A DNA stretch of 50,103 bases from Geobacteraceae bacterium GWC2_55_20 (GCA_001802125.1 MGZK01000100.1:1-50103), one strand, 5' to 3'. Shown: positions 1 through 9,534, numbered from the stretch's first letter. Notes: generated by a model not told the origin, from the letters alone. Numbers and translations are program-made.

Positions 1-519
1 TGACGCGAGAAGTTGCGGAAGCATGAGAAAATCGGAGATTGATCCGGCGAGACACCCCCTGGCAACATCTTCCGTCGGCGGTAACTGCCGCCAGTAGGGC
101 TCGCCGATGAGGATGATCCCTCCGGTGCGGAGGCTCCGCGCCAGAAGTTCGATGGTGCCGGTAACTCCCCCGGCGATCCACGTGGCGCCGATACAGGCGG
201 CCACACCGGCCTTCTCGCCAGCGACGTAGCCGGCAGCATCGCCATGGATGAACTGGACTTGATCGGCGACGCCGAGTTCTTCAGCGCGGAGTTTCGCCTG
301 CTCGCTGAACAACTGGCTCATGTCGATACCGGTGCCGATGACCCCGTAATCGCGTGCCCAGGTGCACAGCATCTCCCCCGAACCGCTGCCGAGGTCGAGC
401 ACTTGCGTCCCCGTTTCCAGACGCAGCGCCGCGCCCAGAGTGGCTAGCTTTTCGGGTGTGAACGGGTTATGGATGCGGTGAGCACTTTCGCTGATGTTGA
501 AAATCCGTGGAATGTCCAT
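1..519 (-). CDS. Class I SAM-dependent methyltransferase (partial, runs off left edge)
   Basis: Seen: an open frame on the minus strand starts at ATG 519, behind an AAGGAG ribosome site about ten bases upstream, and stays open to base 1, so the C-terminus lies outside the window. The first residues read MDIPRIFNISESAHRIHNPF, followed by a glycine-rich SAM-binding motif I (VLDLGSGSGEM, about residues 41-51) and an acidic residue after the next strand (GTGIDMS). Known: this is the Rossmann fold of class I methyltransferases. The substrate cannot be read from the sequence. It is the last gene seen in the minus-strand array, 82 bases after nuoK, so it may be co-transcribed with the nuo genes, although nothing ties it to complex I. 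Confidence 0.85.
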   Translation of the reverse strand, partial: MDIPRIFNISESAHRIHNPFTPEKLATLGAALRLETGTQVLDLGSGSGEMLCTWARDYGVIGTGIDMSQLFSEQAKLRAEELGVADQVQFIHGDAAGYVAGEKAGVAACIGATWIAGGVTGTIELLARSLRTGGIILIGEPYWRQLPPTEDVARGCLAGSISDFLMLPQLLAS

Positions 520-601
520 TGCAGAAAAATCTCCTTACTGGTGTGAATAGATTCGGCCGCACTTGGTCAACAAAATTCCTGACCGCAATGGCATTTGACC
601 C

Positions 602-906
602 TCACCCTTTCAACCCGCTGAAGGCGTCCGTATCGACCGTCTTGCGCCGGCGGTGCAGGTAGACCACCATCGCCAGCGCCAGCGAAACCTCGGCCGAGGT
701 CAGCGCCATGATGAAGATCGCGAACAGCTGGCCGTCGGCATTACCCCAGCGGGCCGAGCCCCCCACAAAGACCAGCATGACCGCATTCAGCATGACCTCG
801 ATGCAGACCAGCATCATGATCAGGTTGGCGCGCCAGGCCAAAAGCCCCCCCATGCCGATGAAGAACAGCAGCCCGGCCAGAATCAGGATATGTTCCAGTG
901 GCACGA

Positions 907-910
<4 letters not shown>
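602..910 (-). CDS. nuoK: NADH-quinone oxidoreductase subunit K (NuoK)
   Basis: Membrane subunit of complex I, homologous to Mrp antiporter subunit MrpC; it forms part of the proton-translocating arm in the inner membrane. The 102-residue product matches the usual length (about 100) and shows three hydrophobic segments. The conserved membrane glutamates are visible in LVCIEVMLNAV (about residue 38) and in ALTSAEVSLALAM (about residue 73). Its ATG overlaps the nuoJ stop by four bases (ATGA), the usual nuoJ-nuoK coupling. No nuoL follows; a methyltransferase comes next instead. Confidence 0.95.
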
Positions 911-1455
<545 letters not shown>

Positions 1456-1502
1456 ATGTTCCCCAAAAACAAAACCAGTCTTACAAGGGTAGAATTAGTT
1501 TT

Positions 1503-1667
1503 GTAACTGTTCAGCACTTTTTCATAACCCCACCTGTCCGCCCCTTAACTTAAGGGGCGGGACGCACTGATGTTGCACAGTGGTATCTGGCAGGTTGATT
1601 CTGCTCTCGCTCCCCTCTTAAGATAAGAGGGGCCGGGGGAGTTATGAAGGGTATGCTGAATAGTTAC
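1503..1667. repeat. MITE-like element: inverted repeats enclosing two perfect hairpins
   Basis: Seen: the arms 1503-1528 and 1641-1667 are inverted copies with a few mismatches and one indel. They bracket two perfect GC-rich hairpins: 1538-1560 (11-bp stem, one-base loop, core CCGCCCCTTAA) and 1612-1632 (9-bp stem CCCCTCTTA, three-base loop). There is no coding frame. It fills the gap between nuoI and nuoJ, where these genes normally abut. The overall form is that of a non-autonomous palindromic mobile element. Transcribed, it would fold strongly and could affect nuoJK expression. Confidence 0.6.
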
Positions 1668-1682
1668 TTAGTTTTTTAGCTG

Positions 1683-2213
1683 TTACGGCATCAACGTCCG
1701 TACATCCACCGGCGCAGTTTCCTCCAGCCCTTCGCCACGCGGCTGGGCCACGCCGATCCCGGCATGCCTGTAGAAGTTGTAACCGTCATCCTTGCCGCAG
1801 CCGTCAATCAGCAGATCCTGCTTCTCGTAGACCAGGTCCATGATGTCGCGCTTGCAGATCTCGTAATCGGGGGTCATCTGGATCGCCAGGGTCGGACAGG
1901 CCTCGGCGCACAGACCGCAGAAGATGCAGCGCGAGAAGTTGATCCGGAACCATTCGGCGTAGCGCCGGCCATCCTCACGTTCGGCCGACTGCATCGAGAT
2001 GCAGTCCACCGGGCAGGCGGCCGAGCATAGGTAGCAGGCCACGCAGCGCTCGCCGCCGTCCGGGTCGCGGGTCAGCACGATCCTGGCCCGGAAACGTGGG
2101 TACGGCGTCCGTTTCTGCTCGGGGTACTGGATTGTGACCGGCCGGCGCAGCATATGGCGCAAGGTAACGCCGAATCCGCCCAGGATGGCTTTTGTGTCGG
2201 AAAAAATGCTCAT
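1683..2213 (-). CDS. nuoI: NADH-quinone oxidoreductase subunit I (NuoI), 2x[4Fe-4S]
   Basis: Peripheral-arm ferredoxin-like subunit that carries clusters N6a and N6b and passes electrons toward NuoB and quinone. Two canonical motifs are visible: C57-x2-C60-x2-C63-x3-C67-P and C96-x2-C99-x2-C102-x3-C106-P, a complete set for two [4Fe-4S] clusters. Length 176 is normal. It is separated from nuoH by an ankyrin-repeat gene and an inverted-repeat block, and from nuoJ by a MITE-like element, so the usual tight H-I-J spacing is broken on both sides. Confidence 0.95.
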   Translation of the reverse strand: MSIFSDTKAILGGFGVTLRHMLRRPVTIQYPEQKRTPYPRFRARIVLTRDPDGGERCVACYLCSAACPVDCISMQSAEREDGRRYAEWFRINFSRCIFCGLCAEACPTLAIQMTPDYEICKRDIMDLVYEKQDLLIDGCGKDDGYNFYRHAGIGVAQPRGEGLEETAPVDVRTLMP

Positions 2214-2223
2214 TTTAAAAGAG

Positions 2224-2331
2224 GGAACGCGGAATCAGCCGGATTTGAACCGATAAACGCGGATACTGGCAAAGAGACAAGTATCTTTAAATCCGCGCTT
2301 AACCGGTTGCATCCGCGTAAATCCGCGTTCC
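2224..2331. repeat. Imperfect inverted repeat built of ATCCGCGT-type units
   Basis: Seen: GGAACGCGGA (2224-2233) pairs with TCCGCGTTCC (2322-2331), and similarity continues inward with mismatches for about 45 bases on each side of a centre near 2277. The right arm contains ATCCGCG at 2291, 2311 and 2321 (20- and 10-base spacing); the left arm holds the complementary unit at 2227 and 2257. It occupies the gap between the ankyrin gene and nuoI and has no coding content. It is probably a dispersed palindromic repeat or a strong RNA hairpin in the operon transcript. Confidence 0.55.
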
Positions 2332-2354
2332 GTTACCTTTCTACAATGAAATGA

Positions 2355-2777
2355 TCAAGCGTGGCCGTGTTTGGCCCGTTCGGCCTTTTTCAAGAGCGCC
2401 GACGCCAGCGGGTGGCTGTTGTTCTCGGCATACAGACTGGCGGTATTGCCGGCCGGAGTCTTGATGGACGGGTTGGCGCCGCCGTCGAGCAGCGCCTGAA
2501 CAGTCTTGTTGCAGCCGTAGATCGCGGCGAACATAAGCGGGGTGTGCCCCTCGCGATCCGTGGCATCGACATCGGCGCCCTTTGTGATCAGCATGTTGAC
2601 GATATCGGTGTGTCCGTTGGCCGCGGCATAGTGGAGGGCCGTCTTGCCCTTGTCACTGCAGGCGGTGATGTCGGCGCCACGATGCAAAAGGTCGTGGACA
2701 AATTCCTTGAGGCCCTCTTTGGATGCATTGATCAGCGGCGTGTGACCATGACGGTTCTTCGCATTCACGCTTTCCAT
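2355..2777 (-). CDS. Small ankyrin-repeat protein inserted between nuoH and nuoI
   Basis: Product of 140 residues with no signal peptide or membrane segment, so probably cytoplasmic. It consists of about four ankyrin repeats: HGHTPLINASKEG (about 10-22), GKTALHYAAANGHTDIVNML (about 44-63), REGHTPLMFAAIYG (about 77-90) and a degenerate AGNTASLYAENN (about 110-121). Ankyrin repeats bind proteins; the partner cannot be inferred. The start at ATG 2777 has a GAGAGGAG ribosome site. The gene lies 52 bases after nuoH on the same strand, an unusual place for an accessory gene. Confidence 0.85.
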   Translation of the reverse strand: MESVNAKNRHGHTPLINASKEGLKEFVHDLLHRGADITACSDKGKTALHYAAANGHTDIVNMLITKGADVDATDREGHTPLMFAAIYGCNKTVQALLDGGANPSIKTPAGNTASLYAENNSHPLASALLKKAERAKHGHA

Positions 2778-2829
2778 GTTCGACTCCTCTCTTTTTCAGG
2801 TTACATGATCGGACAGCACTGTCCGTGGA

Positions 2830-3822
2830 TTAGCGGGTCAAAACCAGCCACCAGCCGGTGACCAGTATGTTTGCCAGAGCAAGCGGCGTCAACAGTTTCC
2901 ACCCCAGGTGCATCAGCTGGTCGTAGCGCAGCCGGGGCAGGGTGCCACGCATCCAGATGAAGAAAAAGGCGAAGGCCAGCGTTTTCAGCGAAAACCAGAT
3001 CACCGGTGGCAGCAGCGGCCCGTGCCAGCCACCCAGGAAAAAAGTGGTCGCCAGCCCCCCCAGCACGATGATGTTGATATATTCGCCGACGAAAAAAAGG
3101 CCGAAACGCATGCCGGAGTATTCGCTGTGGAAACCGGCCACCAGCTCTCCTTCCGCCTCGGGCAGATCGAAGGGGATCCGCTTGCATTCGGCGGTGATAC
3201 TGATCAGGAAGATTATGAAGGCCAGCGGCTGGTAGACGATGAAAGGCATCGCAGCCTGGGCGGCGACGATATCTGTCAGGCTGAAGGAACGGGCCAGCAT
3301 GACCACCGGAACCAGCGACAGCCCCATCGACAGTTCGTAGGAGATCAGCTGGGCCAGGCCGCGGATGCCCCCCAGCAGCGAATATTTGGAGTTGGAGGCC
3401 CAACCTCCGATGGCCACGCCATAGACGGCAATCGAGGAGAGCGCAAGGAAGAACAGCAACCCCACGTTCAGGTCGGCCACCACCAGCGGCAGCCGGCGTC
3501 CGGCAATTGTCAGTGGGGCTCCGAAAGGGATTACGGCAAAGATAAGAATGGCGGGGATGGCGGCCATGGCTGGCGCCAGGTAGAACAGCCACCGGTCTGC
3601 GGCGGCCGGCACGAAGTCTTCCTTGGTGAGGAGTTTGATCAGGTCCGCCAGCGGCTGCAGCAGACCGAAGGGGCCGACACGGTTAGGCCCTTTTCGATCC
3701 TGGACCCAGGCCAGGATCTTTCGCTCGGCAAACACCAGATAGGCAGCCAGGGTCAGGATAACGAAAAAAACCATCCCCAGCTTGGCCGCGAACAGCGCTA
3801 TGTCCAGAGAGAATGCCGTCAT
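2830..3822 (-). CDS. nuoH: NADH-quinone oxidoreductase subunit H (NuoH)
   Basis: Inner-membrane subunit (ND1 homologue) that forms the quinone chamber at the junction of the peripheral and membrane arms. Family signatures are visible: FAERKILAWVQDRKGPNRVGP near the N-terminus, and the conserved acidic loop ITAECKRIPFDLPEAEGELVAG with SEYSG after it. About eight hydrophobic segments fit the family. I chose ATG 3822 (330 residues, AAGGTGG upstream) over the in-frame GTG at 3879, which has no ribosome site. It follows gspF at 160 bases on the same strand. No nuoA-G genes precede it, so this complex I cluster begins at H. Confidence 0.93.
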   Translation of the reverse strand: MTAFSLDIALFAAKLGMVFFVILTLAAYLVFAERKILAWVQDRKGPNRVGPFGLLQPLADLIKLLTKEDFVPAAADRWLFYLAPAMAAIPAILIFAVIPFGAPLTIAGRRLPLVVADLNVGLLFFLALSSIAVYGVAIGGWASNSKYSLLGGIRGLAQLISYELSMGLSLVPVVMLARSFSLTDIVAAQAAMPFIVYQPLAFIIFLISITAECKRIPFDLPEAEGELVAGFHSEYSGMRFGLFFVGEYINIIVLGGLATTFFLGGWHGPLLPPVIWFSLKTLAFAFFFIWMRGTLPRLRYDQLMHLGWKLLTPLALANILVTGWWLVLTR

Positions 3823-3982
3823 TTCCACCTTATATGCTGCTGTGGGAGGGATACCGGCGTGACGTAAACCGTATACCACAAAAGCGGGGCAAACGCTACC
3901 GGCTAAAACGACCGGATGAAAAGATTGAAAGATTGTTTTGGGATGTGGCTGGAGATTAGCAGGAGGGACATTAATGTTAAAG

Positions 3983-5194
3983 TTATTTTATCAGCTGGTT
4001 CATCTCGAAGATCGGCAGCAGCACCGCCAGCACGACAACCCCGACCGCCAGACCCATGGCCAGCACCAGCAGCGGTTCCATCAGCCCCATCAGCCGCTGC
4101 AGGCGGGCGCCGAACTCGCGTTCATAGGCGACACCGGCCTTGACCAGCATCTCCTCCAGGTTGCCCCCCTTCTCTCCGACACCGGCCAGATGCACCAGCA
4201 GCGGCGGGAAAAGCGGGCTCTTCTTCAGGCTGCCGGAGAGGCTGCCCCCCTGGGCCACCTCTTCCATCACCTCCCGCAGGAAGGAGCGGTAGACCCGGTT
4301 GACCAGCACTTCGCCGGTTATCTCCAGCGCGCGCATGATCGGCACCCCGCTGGAGAGCAACAGCCCCAGCACGCGGGCGAAACGGGACAGGATCAACCGT
4401 TGCAGCATGCCCCCCGCCACCGGTAGCCGGAGCAGCATTGCGTCCCGTTTCATGCGCAGGTTGTCGCGCAGCATCGCCTTGCGGTAGAGCGGCACCGAGG
4501 CGATCATCAGGCCGGCCGGAATCCACCACCAGCCGCGCAGAAAATGGCTGACCTTGATCAGCATGATCGTGATCAGCGGCAGAGCGGCCTTGCTGTCTTC
4601 GAAGATCACCACGATCTTGGGGATCACGACCGTCAACAGGAAGATCATCACGCCCCCCCCCACCAGCACCATCAGGATCGGGTAGGCCATGGCCGAAGTG
4701 ACTTTGCTGCGCACCTGTTCCTGCTCTTCCAGGAAATCCGCCAGCCGCTCCAGCACCGCATCCAGGGCTCCGCCGGCCTCGCCGGCCGCCACCATGCTGA
4801 CATAGCTTTCGCCGAAGATCGATGGCTCGGCCGCCAGCGCCCGCGAGAGGGAAGCGCCCTCGGCGATTCTCTCCTTGACCCGCACCAGCGCCTTGCGCAG
4901 GGGGCCGTTTTCCTCCTGCTCGCAGAGCGAGCCCATGGCTTCAAACAGCGGAACCGAAGAAACCGTCAGCGTTGCCAGGCGGCGCGTGAAAAGCGACAGG
5001 TCTGCGGCGGAAACGCCCCGCCGGAACGAGAAACTTCCGGGAGTGTCTTTGAGACCCCCCTCTTCCACCACCTCGCGGGTCATGAGCCCCTTGAGTTTCA
5101 GCTGCTGCATCGCCTGGCGCTCGGAATCGGCCTCGATGCTGCCGGAAACCGAAGAGCCGGCTGAGTTGTAGGCCTTATAACGGAACGTCGGCAT
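3983..5194 (-). CDS. gspF: Type II secretion system inner-membrane platform protein GspF
   Basis: Polytopic platform protein of the general secretory pathway (PilC/GspF family) that couples the GspE ATPase to pseudopilus assembly. It is 403 residues, the usual length. It has a short N-terminal MPTFRYKAYNSAGSS stretch, then two tandem T2SSF helical domains (about 70-195 and 272-394), each with the E-x-G-G-(S/N)-L type turn (EGASLSRAL; AQGGSLSGSL). Three membrane segments are visible, the last near the C-terminus (LLVLAMGLAVGVVVLAVLLP). Its ATG lies inside the last 20 bases of gspE, so the two are translationally linked. Confidence 0.95.
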   Translation of the reverse strand: MPTFRYKAYNSAGSSVSGSIEADSERQAMQQLKLKGLMTREVVEEGGLKDTPGSFSFRRGVSAADLSLFTRRLATLTVSSVPLFEAMGSLCEQEENGPLRKALVRVKERIAEGASLSRALAAEPSIFGESYVSMVAAGEAGGALDAVLERLADFLEEQEQVRSKVTSAMAYPILMVLVGGGVMIFLLTVVIPKIVVIFEDSKAALPLITIMLIKVSHFLRGWWWIPAGLMIASVPLYRKAMLRDNLRMKRDAMLLRLPVAGGMLQRLILSRFARVLGLLLSSGVPIMRALEITGEVLVNRVYRSFLREVMEEVAQGGSLSGSLKKSPLFPPLLVHLAGVGEKGGNLEEMLVKAGVAYEREFGARLQRLMGLMEPLLVLAMGLAVGVVVLAVLLPIFEMNQLIK

Positions 5195-6746
5195 AATCGT
5201 CCTGGGTTACGCGCAGCACCTCTTCGATGGTGGTGATCCCGGCCGCCGCCCTGGCCAGGCCGTCGTCGCGCAGGGTCTTCATGCCGCGGTTAACGGCGTA
5301 TTCCTTGATCTCGCCGGAATGGCAGCGCCGGATGATCATCGAGCAGAGCTCCTGGTCGATCGGCAGGATCTCATAGATGGCGGTACGCCCCAGTGTCCCC
5401 AGACCGAAACAGCGCTCGCACCCCTTACCGCGGTAGAGTTTCTCCGGCAGGGTCACGCCGGCAAACTCCTCAAGCGGTCGGTATTCCTCGCGGCAGTGGG
5501 GGCAGATCACCCGCACCAGGCGCTGGGCCACAACGGCGGACAACGATGAAGCGATCATGAACGGCTCGATGCCCATATCCACCAGGCGGGTCACGGCGGT
5601 GGCGGCATCGTTGGTGTGCAGCGTGGAGAGCACCAGGTGCCCGGTCAGACTGGCCTGGATAGCGATCTCGGCCGTCTCGGCGTCGCGGATCTCGCCGACC
5701 ATGATGATGTCCGGGTCCTGGCGCAGGATCGATCGCAGGCCGCTGGCAAAGGTCAGGTCGATCTTGGGGTTGACCTGGATCTGGCCGATGCCCCTGATCT
5801 GGTATTCGATCGGATCCTCGATGGTGATGATGTTTTTCTCGCTGGAGTTGACCCGGTTCAGCGCGGCGTACAGCGTGGTGGACTTGCCGCTGCCGGTCGG
5901 GCCGGTCACCAGAATGATGCCGCTGGTACGGGTCAGCATCCGCTCCAGGGTACGCACACCAAGCTCACCCAGACCGATGTCGGCCAGCGACAGGATGCCC
6001 TTCTTCTTGTCCAGAAGACGCAACACCGCCCGCTCACCGTAGAAGGTCGGGATGATCGAGACACGGATGTCCACGTCGCGGCCGGCCACGATCACGCGGA
6101 TGCGTCCGTCCTGCGGCAGCCGTTTTTCGGCGATGTTGAGACCGGCCATGATCTTGACGCGGGAGACCAGGGCATCCTGGATGATCTTGGGGGGGGAAAG
6201 CTTTTCGTAGAGGATGCCGTCAATGCGGAAGCGCACCAGCAGGTCGCGCTCGTACGGCTCGATATGGACGTCGCTGACCCGTTCCTTGACCGCCTCGGAC
6301 AGGATCGAGTTCAAGAGCCGGATCACCGGCGCTTCGTCGGTCAGGTCCAGCAGGTCCTGCGGCTGCCCCAGTTCGGTGGCGATGGTGGAGAGGTCCTCCC
6401 CCTCCAGCTCCTGCAGCACCTCGCGGGCCGTACCTGAGACGCCGGAATAGACATGGTTGATCAGGTCGGCCAGGACGCCGGCCGGCATCAGCACCGCCTC
6501 GACCGGCTTGCCGAACAGCATGCGCAGTTCGTCCAGCAGCAGCAGTCCGCCGGCGCCGGAGATGGCAATCCTCACGGTTCCTTCCACTTCGCGTAGCGGC
6601 AGGATCGAGTTGGAACGGGCGAATGTCAGCGGGACACGGATCAGCAGCGCGGAATCGACCTGGTCAGGGCGTATCTCGCCCTGAACGGCTATTCCCAGCT
6701 TTACCGCCAGCGCCTCTAGCTCTTCCGGGGTGGAAACGGCGCTCAT
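5175..6746 (-). CDS. gspE: Type II secretion ATPase GspE
   Basis: Cytoplasmic hexameric ATPase that powers the type II secretion pseudopilus. Seen in 523 residues: an N-terminal GspE_N-like region (about 1-140), Walker A GPTGSGKST (282-290), an Asp box ITIEDPIE (307-314), Walker B with DPDIIMVGEIRD (344-355), a His box TGHLVLSTLHTND (368-380), and the zinc-binding tetracysteine C415-x2-C418 with C443-x2-C446 that marks GspE/PilB types. All catalytic motifs are intact. Its start overlaps the gspD stop by four bases (ATGA), and gspF starts inside its 3' end. Confidence 0.97.
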   Translation of the reverse strand: MSAVSTPEELEALAVKLGIAVQGEIRPDQVDSALLIRVPLTFARSNSILPLREVEGTVRIAISGAGGLLLLDELRMLFGKPVEAVLMPAGVLADLINHVYSGVSGTAREVLQELEGEDLSTIATELGQPQDLLDLTDEAPVIRLLNSILSEAVKERVSDVHIEPYERDLLVRFRIDGILYEKLSPPKIIQDALVSRVKIMAGLNIAEKRLPQDGRIRVIVAGRDVDIRVSIIPTFYGERAVLRLLDKKKGILSLADIGLGELGVRTLERMLTRTSGIILVTGPTGSGKSTTLYAALNRVNSSEKNIITIEDPIEYQIRGIGQIQVNPKIDLTFASGLRSILRQDPDIIMVGEIRDAETAEIAIQASLTGHLVLSTLHTNDAATAVTRLVDMGIEPFMIASSLSAVVAQRLVRVICPHCREEYRPLEEFAGVTLPEKLYRGKGCERCFGLGTLGRTAIYEILPIDQELCSMIIRRCHSGEIKEYAVNRGMKTLRDDGLARAAAGITTIEEVLRVTQDDYADVPL

Positions 6747-8635
6747 TTGCCGGAAATCTCCTTTTGCACATCCACCGGTTCTATTTTTTTGGCAGAATCG
6801 CCAAACTTGGAACGCTGCTCATCGGAAACAGTCATCAGGTCAGCCGCATCCCTGACGATACGGGGTGTCAGCAGGATCATCAGGTTGGTCTTCTTGCGCG
6901 TCTTGGTTTTGGTCTTGAACAACCACCCCAGGCCGGGTATGTCTCCCAGGAAGGGCACCTTCTGAACGGTTTCGTCCTCGGTGTCCTGGATCAGCCCGCC
7001 GATCACGACCGTTTCCCTGTCCTTGACCACGACGCTGGTCTTGGCCGAGCGCTTGGTGGTGATCAGGTCGATGGCCTGCCCCTTGCTGTCCTTGACCGCT
7101 GAAATCTCCTGGTTGATGTCCAGGCGGATGTAGTCGCCCTCGCTGACCTGGGGCTTGATCTTGAGGTTGATGCCAATATCCTTGCGCTCGACCGAGGTAG
7201 TGGTGCCGATCGAGCTCTGGGTGGCCGAACCCTGGAAAGGGACGTTCTCGCCCACGTTGATCTCGGCCTCCTTGTTATCCGAAGTCAGGATATTGGGGGT
7301 CGAGAGGATGTTAACCAATCCGTTCTTGTCGAGCGCCTTCAGTACCGAGGTCAGGTTGACCGGACTGGCGGTAACATCGGGAGTCAGCGTCCCCCCCTGG
7401 GTGAGGATGCTGCCGATGGTGCCCAGGGTCCCAAGCGGATCGTACAGTCCGGCCACGGTCAGGTACTTGTTGAGCACGCCGCCGCCAAGCACGCCGGTCT
7501 GCAGGCCCAGTTCTCTGGACTTGTCCAGTGACACCTCGGCGATCAGCACCTGCACGAAAACCTGTTTGCTGCGCCGGTCCAGCTTCTTGATCACCTGTGA
7601 CAAGTTACTGTAATCGTTGGGAGAAGCCATGATAACCAGGGAATTGGAGGCCTTATCGGCGGTGATGGTGATCTTGCCGCTCTCAAAGGGCGAGGCCTGG
7701 GGAGCGGCGGCGCCAGGCGCGGTTGTTGCCTGGGCGCTGATACCCTTGACCACTCCGTCCAGGACCTTGGCCATCTCGGTGGCATCGGTATTTTCCAGGT
7801 AATAGACATTGACCTTGCTGCTGGCCTCGGGCGGGGCCACATCCAGCTTGCTCGCCAGTTCGCGAACCGCCTTCTTGGTGCTCTCGTTGCCAAAGACCAG
7901 CAGCGCGTTCAGCCGCTGGTCCGCCAGCACACTGCCCGTGCTACCGCCGCCGGTGGTGGCTGGCTGTCCGGCCGGTTTGACGTCGGAACCGCTCAGCCAC
8001 TGTCGAACGGTGGTGGCGACGCTGTCGGCCGAGGCGTTTTTCAGATAGATGATCTCAAGCCCGTCCCGGGTGCGCTCGGTGTCGATCGTCTGCAATATTC
8101 CGTGCAGCTTGCGTATGTTGAGCGAAGAATCCACCATCAGGATCAGGTTGCCGGGGCCGAAGGCCGAGATGTGGCCATCCCTGGAAACCATCGGCTGCAG
8201 GAAAGTCAGCGCCTCCTGGGCCGAGATGTTCTCCAGCTTGGTCACCTGGGCCACGTAACTCTCGTTGACCGGCAGGGCCTGGCCTGACGGAAGCAGGGTA
8301 AACCCGGATTGCCGGGCGCTGGCGGAAGGCACGATCTTGGCGACCTTGCCGCTCTGCACCACGGTGAAACCCTTCAGTTCCAGCACCGAGACAAAAACGT
8401 TATAGGCTTCTTCAATCGAGAGTTTGGAGGGGGAGTAAACCGAAATCTTGCCCTTGACCCGGTCATCCAGAATGAAGTTCTTGCCGGTCAGGTCGCTGAT
8501 GAATTTCACCATGGTGGAAATGTCCACCTCGTTGAAATTCAGCACGACCCCTTTGCCGGCCGCCAGAGCGGGAGAAGTACAGAGGGTTACCACCAGCAGC
8601 AGGGAACAGAGGGTGCGTATCAGGTATCTTATCAA
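6743..8635 (-). CDS. gspD: Type II secretion outer-membrane secretin GspD
   Basis: Secretin forming the outer-membrane channel of the type II system. It has 630 residues with a cleavable signal peptide (cut near ALAAG, residues 23-27). An N0 domain follows (VVLNFNEVDISTMVKFISDLTGKNF), then N1-N3 repeats (for example LENISAQEALTFLQPMVS, IIYLKNASADSVATTVRQWL, YYLENTDATEMAKVL) and the C-terminal secretin domain with VPFLGDIPGLGWLFKTK and LLTPRIV. A low-complexity Ala/Gly/Pro linker near residues 300-315 lies inside N3. It sits between gspC (13 bases upstream) and gspE (overlapping). No pilotin gene is seen nearby. Confidence 0.97.
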   Translation of the reverse strand: MIRYLIRTLCSLLLVVTLCTSPALAAGKGVVLNFNEVDISTMVKFISDLTGKNFILDDRVKGKISVYSPSKLSIEEAYNVFVSVLELKGFTVVQSGKVAKIVPSASARQSGFTLLPSGQALPVNESYVAQVTKLENISAQEALTFLQPMVSRDGHISAFGPGNLILMVDSSLNIRKLHGILQTIDTERTRDGLEIIYLKNASADSVATTVRQWLSGSDVKPAGQPATTGGGSTGSVLADQRLNALLVFGNESTKKAVRELASKLDVAPPEASSKVNVYYLENTDATEMAKVLDGVVKGISAQATTAPGAAAPQASPFESGKITITADKASNSLVIMASPNDYSNLSQVIKKLDRRSKQVFVQVLIAEVSLDKSRELGLQTGVLGGGVLNKYLTVAGLYDPLGTLGTIGSILTQGGTLTPDVTASPVNLTSVLKALDKNGLVNILSTPNILTSDNKEAEINVGENVPFQGSATQSSIGTTTSVERKDIGINLKIKPQVSEGDYIRLDINQEISAVKDSKGQAIDLITTKRSAKTSVVVKDRETVVIGGLIQDTEDETVQKVPFLGDIPGLGWLFKTKTKTRKKTNLMILLTPRIVRDAADLMTVSDEQRSKFGDSAKKIEPVDVQKEISGK

Positions 8636-8648
8636 ACCAGCCTCCGAA

Positions 8649-9527
8649 TCAGCGTATATCGTAGTTGAAAGTCACCGGCTGCCCGTCCCTGACCAGATCC
8701 AGCTTGAGCCGGTTTTGCCCCTTGAGGGCGATAAATGATTGCAGCGCCTTGTCGGGAGAGTCCATCGGCAGGTCATTCAGCCGGAGGATCACATCCCCGT
8801 TTTTAATGCCGATCATAGAGAACACGCCGTTCGGCTTGACCTCCGTAGCGCGGAAGCCCTCTACCTTGCCATCCTTCTGGCTGGGAAGCAGCCTGGCATC
8901 GGTCATGGCCTGGGCCGGGTTGTCCAGTGCGGCGTTGAGCGCCCGCTGATCGATCAAGTAACTGCCCGCCCCCTGACGCGACACCGCTGTCACACCGCTC
9001 GCCGTACCCGGCTGCGGCTGGGGAGGAGCGGCAAGGGGTGGCGTCATGGGAGTCAGCAGCTCGACCTTCCTGTTATTGATTATGATATGGGCCTTTTCCC
9101 TGCTCACGTCGGCCAACCGTCCGGCATCGAAGACCATGTCTCCCAGTCGGAACACCCGTTCTTCCTGTTTTGTCATATGCCGCACCAGCGCAAATGTCTC
9201 GCGGAAAGAACCGACCGCCGTTCCCAGCAGCATCAGTTCGGCCGGGGCCGTAACCGGAGCAGCCTGGGCCGTCGCGGCGGCGTTGGTAATCGGCGTCAGC
9301 TGCCCCTGGGACATGCGGCCGAACAGGCCGTTGCTCAGAATCGGCGCATAGTATGACAGATCCTCGATGCGAGACACCACAGGGGGAGGAGCAACGGCCT
9401 CTTTCCCGGACTTGCCGAGAAACGAGTTTCCAAGACGCGACGAAAGACGCTCGGAGGTGATTCCGGCCGCCAGCGCGATTAAGGCGATACCTAAAAGGCA
9501 ATTTATGATGTTCAGGGTACGTGACAT
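8649..9527 (-). CDS. gspC: Type II secretion inner-membrane clamp protein GspC
   Basis: Bitopic inner-membrane protein that links the platform to the secretin and selects substrates. Of 292 residues, one N-terminal membrane segment (about 6-24) is followed by a periplasmic homology region (about 50-170, beginning LSYYAPILSNGLFGRM). A Pro/Ala-rich linker precedes a C-terminal PDZ domain (about 215-292), with VFSMIGIKNGDVILRLNDLP typical of GspC/HtrA-type PDZ. It lies 7 bases after dapF. With gspD, gspE and gspF it makes the C-D-E-F half of the system; the pseudopilin genes (gspG onward) and gspL/M are not in this window. Confidence 0.92.
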   Translation of the reverse strand: MSRTLNIINCLLGIALIALAAGITSERLSSRLGNSFLGKSGKEAVAPPPVVSRIEDLSYYAPILSNGLFGRMSQGQLTPITNAAATAQAAPVTAPAELMLLGTAVGSFRETFALVRHMTKQEERVFRLGDMVFDAGRLADVSREKAHIIINNRKVELLTPMTPPLAAPPQPQPGTASGVTAVSRQGAGSYLIDQRALNAALDNPAQAMTDARLLPSQKDGKVEGFRATEVKPNGVFSMIGIKNGDVILRLNDLPMDSPDKALQSFIALKGQNRLKLDLVRDGQPVTFNYDIR

Positions 9528-9534
9528 GTGGAGA

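Noticed and set aside
2232-2255. tRNA T-arm-like sequence on the minus strand (GGTTCAAATCC)
   Set aside because: No acceptor, D or anticodon arms fold around it; it belongs to the long inverted repeat.
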